Shown piece by piece: positions 16,601-21,468 of a DNA stretch of 23,522 bases. Origin of the DNA: CAVEFW01 sp964579575. Lineage in GTDB: Bacteria > Actinomycetota > Coriobacteriia > Coriobacteriales > Eggerthellaceae. Location: NCBI GenBank assembly GCA_964579575.1, contig CAZOGL010000025.1, positions 1 through 23,522 of the forward strand. Reading direction: 5' to 3'. The translations under genes and the position numbers were made by a program. The notes under the pieces are model-generated. The model had not been told where the DNA came from, did no database searches, and saw only the letters and a program-made list of their open reading frames with translations. How positions within the stretch are numbered: the first letter of the stretch is position 1; each line of letters opens with the position of its first letter.

Positions 16601-17070
16601 ACCAGACGAAGGTCATCTCCTACACCAACCTCGTCGGCACCATCGGCTCCATCGCTCAATCGGTCGTGACGGCTATTGGCGCGGTGCTAGCGCTGTTCGT
16701 TGTGATCGCGCTTTTGTACGTGTTCATTTTGATTGCGATCGTCTGCGGCATCTCCACCTTGCAGCGTGCGCGCGAGGCGGGTATCTTACGTGCGCTCGGT
16801 GCCTGTAGAAAAGACATATTCGTACTGTTCGATACGCAAACGTTGCTGCTCGGTTTTATATCCGGTGTCGCCGGTTGCGCTATTGCGGCCCTCGTGGGGC
16901 TTATCGTCAACGCTTCGGTTGCCAATGCGGGCGTGACCTATGATATCGTTCAGCTCACGCCGCAGATCGTCATCGGAGTGATACTCGGCTACACGGTTGT
17001 CGCAACGATAGCCGGCATCTTACCCTCGTTGATCGCAAGTCGTAAAGATCCCGTTCGGGCTATTAAGTAA
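13612..17070 (+). CDS. ABC ATPase-FtsX permease fusion with giant extracellular domain and eroded ATPase motifs
   Basis: 1152 residues, far longer than MacB (about 650). Residues 1 to about 222 are an ABC ATPase: Walker A GPDGAGKTT at 42-50, Walker B ILADEP with E171, D-loop GSLD, H-loop H202. The Q-loop position is lysine (FLFKDF, K94), and the signature reads LTPVQ (146-150) instead of LSGGQ. An Ala/Pro/Thr linker spans about 225-300. A first membrane helix lies near 330-352, then an extracellular part of about 650 residues, Ser-rich near its start and strongly Glu/Asp-rich near 740-790. Three helices from about 1010 to the end form the FtsX/MacB permease part, including the AREAGILRALGA coupling segment and a final RKDPVRAIK. 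GGAGG precedes ATG 13612. It may move lipids or peptides or act by mechanical coupling. The substrate is unknown, and ATPase activity may be weak. Confidence 0.9.
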   Translation: MLTIELAGVGKSYCSKRSKIPVHALKDVCAKFEGSGVVAIVGPDGAGKTTLLNCMCGLDRFTSGDVLINGDSAIKYDERAWDSFRAQCVSFLFKDFNLVDSLNIVDNVAMGLAFNGTPRFVARKHAKEALSQVGFDGKMSAVPADLTPVQKQLACIARAIVKNPDVILADEPTGSLDSASGARVMEALQTAGKECLVIVATHDGNLADKYATRRFDLFDGQMASAPAKSFAPVDAAFAAVAPTASAEPAPSSATASPTPTMPAPAVTVVAGGASAMAAASATPTAPAASAAPATSRTQPFKTKIKQSGMGFSFIRTLSYQSFGDHKARSGFSILASSIGTVALSLILALSVGLNGYINYIQETVYGHYPITVSKYKGASTDTATSSDSNSSTDTSSTDASNEKETKRAQYLSDAISNHRVALNNTIASLLSSNGQTTTDNSATLLNDVASLKAYLDTNPDDVMSSIASIDYTYATCPVIYSTANGNNLEVFPGSLFGSLGSGSSGSRSLTASLSSSSSLLSIMSDFRQLPGNASVYNDADSLVEGRYPTNSSEALLVLNTDGTIDDTLAYTLGFKDFTSEIQPLIDKYRNGEKVDYPGIYDSYAYSDVTGITFKVINPADVYQKRTDGTWEDKSSDTDFMNNLVANGQDLTIVGVVKPVSGSKADAALSTGIYYYPTLTNECIDRAASSQIVQEQLANPDVDVFTGKTFAWLKHAGTICERFDFSNIINVDVDLLASCVTLHPEVLEFSEEDFEEGKEEVVEEVQLSDEEIAKMLVNLLEDPDFQEFIADLASSPTFDRDLESALAGAGTAYAEYCAEKIADGETPQAAEVYFSEEGDGYAYTVIAQTLLPASMEEDIANFVAKYATRVSDYLIQTLETELNALLVDVQDQLVKELGDIEAWLNDESEDDGPGLIEFDESKFADAIKINITEEDVSQLGYYLCGFTSNTYVGNLSDLGYATYDAPVSCAIYSNSFADKQKISDVLDKYNDQRRAEGDQTKVISYTNLVGTIGSIAQSVVTAIGAVLALFVVIALLYVFILIAIVCGISTLQRAREAGILRALGACRKDIFVLFDTQTLLLGFISGVAGCAIAALVGLIVNASVANAGVTYDIVQLTPQIVIGVILGYTVVATIAGILPSLIASRKDPVRAIK

Positions 17071-17132
17071 GTGAATTAGCGCGAATAGGAAAGACACCCA
17101 AGTTTGGTGATACCACTTTCGCCGTCGAGCAT

Positions 17133-17176
17133 CCTTTGGGGGGTGACCTGCGATCCCAAGGGCAAGGGCTATTTTT
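17133..17176 (+). terminator. Weak terminator candidate between convergent genes
   Basis: CCTTTGGG (17133-17140) can pair with CCCAAGG (17155-17161) with one bulge. T6 follows at 17172, about ten bases after the stem and inside the last codons of the convergent regulator. The long loop and distant T-run make it weak. Confidence 0.3.
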
Positions 17177-17570
17177 TGATCAGGTCTGTGAGTTTCTTAT
17201 CGTAGAAGAAGTCGTGGGTCATCTTGTTGTATTCCGCCCAGAGGGGGAGTGTCTGGCATGTTTTTGCCCTGGGACAAGGCGACGCTCCCTCTTGTAGGCA
17301 AGCGACCGTGGCCAAGGTTCCTTCCATGAGCTCGATGATCTCCCCGACGGAGTAGTCCTTTGGGGGTCTGAGCAGGTGATAGCCGCCGCCTTTGCCGCTT
17401 GTGCCAGATATGAGTTTTCCCGCGACCATCTCTTTGACGATAGCTTCCAGGTATTTCTTGGAGACCTGCTGCCTTTCGGCCACGTCCTTCAGCGGTATGT
17501 AGCCCTCATCGTAGTGCTCCGCCAGGTCGATCATGACGCGCACCGCATAGCGTCCCTTCGTTGAAATCAT
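17169..17570 (-). CDS. Rrf2-family transcriptional regulator, IscR-like
   Basis: A 133-residue winged-helix regulator. It begins at ATG 17570 (MISTKGRYAVRVMIDLA, the classic Rrf2 start) after GAGGTG; a longer reading from 17627 would overlap its own promoter. The helix-turn-helix covers about residues 25-50 (IPLKDVAERQQVSKKYLE), then the wing (GKGGGYHLLRPP). Three cysteines at 91, 99 and 105 sit where IscR binds its [2Fe-2S] cluster, but the first spacing is CX7C rather than the CX5C of E. coli IscR. It diverges from nifS-nifU-cysK, and a dyad operator lies in the shared region. It therefore probably represses this operon and itself in response to Fe-S or cysteine status. CymR-type regulators of cysteine genes lack the cysteines, which favours an Fe-S sensor. 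Confidence 0.93.
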   Translation of the reverse strand: MISTKGRYAVRVMIDLAEHYDEGYIPLKDVAERQQVSKKYLEAIVKEMVAGKLISGTSGKGGGYHLLRPPKDYSVGEIIELMEGTLATVACLQEGASPCPRAKTCQTLPLWAEYNKMTHDFFYDKKLTDLIKK

Positions 17571-17597
17571 CAGACACCTCGTTTCTCTTATTACCAA

Positions 17598-17627
17598 ATA
17601 ATACGGTAGGTAAATAGGTAAATTCAA
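17598..17627 (-). promoter_or_regulatory. Promoter of the Rrf2 regulator
   Basis: On the minus strand TTGAAT (17627-17622), an 18-bp spacer and TATTAT (17603-17598) form a good sigma-70-type promoter, about 28 bp before the start codon. An operator half-site sits within the spacer, which suggests autoregulation. Confidence 0.65.
17607..17618 (+). promoter_or_regulatory. Operator half-site in the regulator promoter
   Basis: TAGGTAAATAGG matches the right arm of the full operator at 17667-17678 (TAGGCAAATAGG) in 11 of 12 bases. No convincing left arm is seen, so binding may be weaker here. Confidence 0.55.
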
Positions 17628-17653
17628 CCAGCTGCTCTATTATTTTACAAAAA

Positions 17654-17678
17654 CCTATTGACCTAGTAGGCAAATAGG
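17654..17678. promoter_or_regulatory. 25-bp palindromic Rrf2 operator over the nifS promoter
   Basis: A dyad centred on 17666: CCTATT (17654-17659) and CCTA (17662-17665) mirror TAGG (17667-17670) and AATAGG (17673-17678). All ten base pairs of these arms match; only the two bases between the arms on each side do not. It covers the -35 and most of the spacer of the nifS promoter. This is where a repressor would block RNA polymerase. Confidence 0.75.
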
Positions 17679-17686
17679 AATAAATT
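17658..17686 (+). promoter_or_regulatory. Promoter of the nifS-nifU-cysK operon
   Basis: TTGACC (17658-17663), a 17-bp spacer, then TAAATT (17681-17686). This leaves about 27 bp of leader before GTG 17720. The palindromic operator overlaps it. Confidence 0.65.
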
Positions 17687-17719
17687 TCGTGAAAACACCA
17701 ACCGAGAGGAGAGAAATCC

Positions 17720-18910
17720 GTGATTTACGCAGACAACGCTGCGACAACTAAGACGTCGCCAACAGCAATCGAGATCATGGTCCAAGCCATGGAAGGGATG
17801 TGGGGCAACCCCTCGAGTCTCTATGAGCACGGGCAACGCGCTAAGGAGGCGCTGGAGGACGCGCGTGAGCGTATCGCTGGGTGCATCGGGGCAGAACCTA
17901 AGGAGATTCTGTTCACCTCGGGTGGATCTGAGGCCGACAACCAAGCCATCGTGTCTGCAGCCCTCGCGGGCAAGGCAAAGGGCAAGACCCATATCATTTC
18001 GACGGCGTTTGAGCACCACGCGGTGCTGCACACCCTGGAGAAGCTCCAAAAGCAGGGCTTCGAAGTGGAGCTGTTGGACGTGCACAGTGAGGGTGTTGTC
18101 ACCGCGGAGCAGGTGAGAGCGGCCATCCGTCCCGAGACGTGCTTGGTGAGCGTCATGTACGCCAACAATGAGATCGGAACTGTACAGCCCATCGCAAAGA
18201 TAGGCGCTGTGTGTCGCGCCGCCGGCGTGACCTTCCACACCGACGCGGTCCAAGCGGCCGGGCATCTGCCCATCGACGTTGTCGCGCAAAACATCGACAT
18301 GCTCTCGCTTTCCGCCCACAAGTTCCATGGACCCCGCGGTGTTGGCGTGCTGTACGCGCGCAAAGGCATCAGGCTGTCCAACATCATCGAAGGCGGAGCC
18401 CAGGAGCGTGGTAAGCGTGCTGGCACCGAGAACCTTCCCGCCATTCTTGGGATGACGGTGGCCTTGGAGGAGGCTGTTGCGAACATGCCTGCGGCGACAG
18501 AGAAGCTACTTGGCCTGCGGGCTCGGCTCATCGACGGTCTTTCCAAGATTCCCTATAGCGAGCTCAACGGTGATGCCGTGCGTCGGCTTCCCGGCAACGT
18601 CAGCTTTTGCTTCGAGGGCATCGAAGGTGAGTCGCTTTTGCTCCTGCTTGATCAAAAGGGCATCTGTGCGTCGTCGGGTTCGGCCTGTACGTCTGGCTCT
18701 TTGAATCCCAGTCACGTGCTGCTTGCCATCGGCAGGCCGCACGAGGTGGCACATGGCAGCCTTCGTCTGACGTTGGATGCGGAGAACACCGAGGAGGAAG
18801 TGGACCAGATAATCGACGCCGTCACCCAAGTGGTGGAGCGCTTGCGCGCGATGTCGCCGCTATGGAAAGACAAGGTGGCCAGCAAGAAACAGTTCGTCTT
18901 GGGCGAGTAG
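17720..18910 (+). CDS. nifS: Cysteine desulfurase (NifS/IscS family)
   Basis: A PLP enzyme that takes sulfur from L-cysteine, leaving alanine, and passes it as a persulfide to the scaffold protein encoded next. It has 396 residues, normal for the family. It starts at GTG 17720 (reading IYADNAATT after the start), with GAGAGGAGAG upstream. Visible motifs: SGGSEADN near residue 70, HTDAVQAAGHLPIDV, the PLP lysine K201 in SLSAHKFHGPRG, and the catalytic loop SSGSACTSGS with C323. The short loop is typical of NifS/IscS class I enzymes. It heads an operon with nifU (28 bp later) and cysK, under the Rrf2 operator. Here it most likely supplies general Fe-S assembly rather than nitrogenase, since no nif structural genes are near. 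Confidence 0.96.
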   Translation: MIYADNAATTKTSPTAIEIMVQAMEGMWGNPSSLYEHGQRAKEALEDARERIAGCIGAEPKEILFTSGGSEADNQAIVSAALAGKAKGKTHIISTAFEHHAVLHTLEKLQKQGFEVELLDVHSEGVVTAEQVRAAIRPETCLVSVMYANNEIGTVQPIAKIGAVCRAAGVTFHTDAVQAAGHLPIDVVAQNIDMLSLSAHKFHGPRGVGVLYARKGIRLSNIIEGGAQERGKRAGTENLPAILGMTVALEEAVANMPAATEKLLGLRARLIDGLSKIPYSELNGDAVRRLPGNVSFCFEGIEGESLLLLLDQKGICASSGSACTSGSLNPSHVLLAIGRPHEVAHGSLRLTLDAENTEEEVDQIIDAVTQVVERLRAMSPLWKDKVASKKQFVLGE

Positions 18911-18938
18911 AGAAGAGCAGGGAAGAAAGGAGCCAACC

Positions 18939-19394
18939 ATGGCTTTGTATAGCGATAAGGTGTTCGACCATTTCCAAAACCCCCGTAACGTGGGTGAGAT
19001 TGAGGACGCGGACGGCGTCGGCGAGGTAGGTAACGCTATCTGCGGCGACATCATGAAGATTTATTTGAAGGTTGATGACGATGTCATCAGCGATGTGAAG
19101 TTCGAGACATTTGGCTGTGGCAGCGCCATTGCTTCAAGCTCCATGGCAACCGAGCTCATCAAGGGACAGCCTGTTTCCGAGGCGCTCAAACTCACGAACA
19201 AGGCAGTTACCGAGGCGCTTGACGGATTGCCTGCCCATAAGTTGCATTGCTCGGTGCTGGCCGAGGAGGCAATCCAAGCTGCGGTTAAAGACTACTACGA
19301 CAAGAACGGCATCGCTTATGACCCGGCACTGTTCCCCCATGCGGGTGAGGCGCCGGCATGTTGCCACGTTCCCGAAATAAATATCGAGCTTTAG
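18939..19394 (+). CDS. nifU: Fe-S cluster assembly scaffold, NifU N-terminal type
   Basis: A 151-residue scaffold on which [2Fe-2S] clusters are built with sulfur from the upstream desulfurase. The three ligand cysteines are C35 (GNAICGDIM), C60 (FETFGCGSAIA) and C104 (LHCSVLAEEA), with the usual acidic residue after the first. It matches the U-type domain only; the central ferredoxin-like and C-terminal Nfu domains of full NifU are absent. The C-terminus carries an extra CCH motif (ACCHVPEI) beyond the usual end, which might bind metal. AAAGGAG precedes ATG 18939. It lies between nifS and cysK with short spacers, so the three are co-transcribed. Confidence 0.95.
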   Translation: MALYSDKVFDHFQNPRNVGEIEDADGVGEVGNAICGDIMKIYLKVDDDVISDVKFETFGCGSAIASSSMATELIKGQPVSEALKLTNKAVTEALDGLPAHKLHCSVLAEEAIQAAVKDYYDKNGIAYDPALFPHAGEAPACCHVPEINIEL

Positions 19395-19418
19395 AAATTT
19401 ACAAAAAGGAGATTTACC

Positions 19419-20321
19419 ATGGCAGTGAAAGCATTGAACAGAATCGATGAGCTCATCGGCAACACGCCGCTCATCAAGCTGAACGTATCCGACAAGGCGA
19501 ACGTCTATGGCAAGTTGGAATATACCAACCCTGGCGGTTCGGTGAAGGACCGCATTGCCAAAGCCATCATCGATGACGGTATCGCCGCTGGAAAGATAAA
19601 CAAGGACACCGTAATCATCGAGTCCACATCAGGCAACACCGGCATCGGCTTGGCCATGATCGGCGCCGCTTATGGGCTCAAAACCATCATTTTTTTGCCC
19701 AACACCATGAGCGTGGAACGACGCAAGCTCATTCAGGCCTACGGCGCTGAGCTTCGTATCGTGGACGGGGGCGTGCCCCTGGCCAACGAGGAAGCCGCAA
19801 AGCTTTTGGCTGAAACCCCCAATTCCTTCGCGCCGAGCCAGTTTGCCAATCCTGTGAACGCCCGCATCCACTACGAAACCACCGGTCCCGAGATTTGGGC
19901 CGACACCGAAGGTGATGTGGCTGCGTTTGTCGCGGGCGTGGGTACGGGCGGTACGCTTACTGGCGTGGCCCGCTATCTTAAGGAGCAGGATGCCAACGTG
20001 AAGGCATACGCTGTCGAGCCCGAGGAGTCTCGCGTGTTGGAGGGTGGCGCTCATGGTGCGCACAAGATTCAAGGTATTGCTCCTGGCTTTATCCCTGAGG
20101 TGCTCGATCAGGGCGTCTATGACGAGATAGTTCACGTCACTTCAGAGGAAGCTATGGATTACCAGCGCAAGCTTGGTCACGAGCAGGGAATCTTTGTCGG
20201 TATCTCCGCTGGAGCCGCAGCCGCAGCCGCAGCGAAGCTGGCAGAGCGCTCCGAGTTCGCAGGTAGGAACATCGTGGCGATCCTTCCCGACACCGGAGAG
20301 CGTTATTTGTCCATGCTCTAG
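19419..20321 (+). CDS. cysK: Cysteine synthase (O-acetylserine sulfhydrylase)
   Basis: A PLP enzyme joining O-acetyl-L-serine and sulfide to give L-cysteine and acetate, in the cytoplasm. It has 300 residues, normal for CysK. The PLP lysine is K43 in NPGGSVKDR, the substrate loop is STSGNTGIGLAM, and the phosphate loop GVGTGGTLTG is present. The C-terminal ILPDTGERYLSML is characteristic. AGGAG at 19407-19411 gives a strong start at ATG 19419. As the third gene of the nifS-nifU operon it would make the cysteine that the desulfurase consumes, so one Rrf2 regulator can control supply and use together. No cysE is present in the window. Confidence 0.96.
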   Translation: MAVKALNRIDELIGNTPLIKLNVSDKANVYGKLEYTNPGGSVKDRIAKAIIDDGIAAGKINKDTVIIESTSGNTGIGLAMIGAAYGLKTIIFLPNTMSVERRKLIQAYGAELRIVDGGVPLANEEAAKLLAETPNSFAPSQFANPVNARIHYETTGPEIWADTEGDVAAFVAGVGTGGTLTGVARYLKEQDANVKAYAVEPEESRVLEGGAHGAHKIQGIAPGFIPEVLDQGVYDEIVHVTSEEAMDYQRKLGHEQGIFVGISAGAAAAAAAKLAERSEFAGRNIVAILPDTGERYLSML

Positions 20322-20419
20322 CGACGCAATAAATCAGCGCTTTTGTGATCATTTGCGTGCTGGCTTGTGTGGGGTCAGCGCAGAGACGGCGCGCGAGGAT
20401 GTATAGGGACGAAACCAAG

Positions 20420-21067
20420 ATGCCTCGGTTGCGAGTTCGCGGCAGCCTTTCTCCCGAAAGCAATGACGTTCAGGTGGGTCTTGGCATCGTGCATCTGTCG
20501 TTTGGCGATGACGCCGACGAGTTGCAGGTCACCTCGCTGGACAGCATCGGCAAGAACGTGGTATCCACCGTAATAGATACGCTGCAACCCCACCCGAGCG
20601 ACAGCAATTCGCTGTACTGCACGATCGGCTACAAGACCGGCACCGGCTGCGGCGCCAAGGCGCTGAAGATCACGCTGGAACGCGTAGGGGGGCGCAACAG
20701 GATTTCGAGCGCCAGCGCGTTCGATATCATCGAGAACGACCCCAAGGTGAAATCGCTCAATCCGTGGAACAAGAAGAACACCCTGCTGGCCGCCGTTTCC
20801 ACTGATGAGGACGTTAATTCCCTGGATCAGACGGGATACCTGGCGCTGTGCGCCACGCCCGATGCGAATCAGATTTTGGCCATCGAGAACGGATCTGGCA
20901 GCATGGGCACGTTCGACAAGGAGAACACCTGCGTCAGCCCGACTGACATCCCGCTCGGAAACGTTCACGTCGACGCTTCGCATGAGTATTGCTACTACCC
21001 GAGCAACCACGACGGCACGGGCTTCTACGACTACGCCTACGACGAAAATGACGAAGACGAGGAATAG
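20420..21067 (+). CDS. Hypothetical acidic protein
   Basis: Not recognised. From ATG 20420 it has 215 residues; AGGGA at 20404-20408 is a distant ribosome-binding site (spacing 11). ATG 20399 and GTG 20345 are in-frame alternatives without a good site. It has an ordinary, non-repetitive composition with five cysteines and a very acidic tail (DENDEDEE). No signal peptide or membrane helix is seen from the 20420 start. The GTG 20345 reading adds a short hydrophobic start (IICVLACVG), too short for a convincing signal. It lies about 100 bp after cysK and could be the last gene of that operon or independent. It may be a fragment of a larger gene, given the poor start. G+C-rich third positions like its neighbours support real coding. 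Confidence 0.55.
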   Translation: MPRLRVRGSLSPESNDVQVGLGIVHLSFGDDADELQVTSLDSIGKNVVSTVIDTLQPHPSDSNSLYCTIGYKTGTGCGAKALKITLERVGGRNRISSASAFDIIENDPKVKSLNPWNKKNTLLAAVSTDEDVNSLDQTGYLALCATPDANQILAIENGSGSMGTFDKENTCVSPTDIPLGNVHVDASHEYCYYPSNHDGTGFYDYAYDENDEDEE

Positions 21068-21468
21068 CTGACAATAAGATCAGCAGGTCAAACTAAAGCA
21101 AGAACAGCGACAGGCATACATACAGAATGGGAAGACCATCAAGAGGTCCATCGAGTCGCTGGTTGCGCTGTAGTAGTTGCTGACATATATATTTCCACCG
21201 ATGTCCGACATTGAAGGGAAAATGCTTTTGGGCGTAGCAGGAAAAACATAAGGATACGCAAGGGTTAACTCAAAGGGCTAATGCCTTTATAGGCCACTCG
21301 ACTCAATCCTCAAATGCGAAAACTTACGGTAAAGTTTTGTGTGATTTTAAAACCAAAGCAGTCGCTTAGGTGGCGGCTGACGACTACAGGGCCAACTATT
21401 GCAGGGCCGACTACCACAAGAAAGAAGATGGTTTTATTTAGATAAGCACATCGGCATAGGGGGAACAT
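21068..21468. other. 401-bp intergenic region, no gene seen
   Basis: AT-richer than its surroundings, with no convincing coding frame. It holds the hairpin at 21319-21338, a weaker one near 21270-21290 (AAAGGGC with GCCTTT), and a short direct repeat CAGGGCC near 21387 and 21402. It should contain the promoter of the surface-protein gene, but I cannot place it with confidence. Confidence 0.6.
21319..21338. terminator. AT-rich hairpin, possible terminator
   Basis: AAAACTT (21319-21325) and AAGTTTT (21332-21338) form a 7-bp stem with loop ACGGTA. GTGTGATTTT follows. It could end transcription coming from cysK or the hypothetical gene. Confidence 0.35.

Noticed and set aside
17663..18546. Two overlapping minus-strand frames in nifS
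   Set aside because: They are antisense to intact nifS with PLP and catalytic cysteine motifs, and one would run into the operator region.
17720..19394. Nitrogen-fixation genes
   Set aside because: nifS/nifU names reflect sequence type only; no nitrogenase genes are present, and the cysK and Rrf2 neighbours point to general Fe-S and cysteine metabolism.
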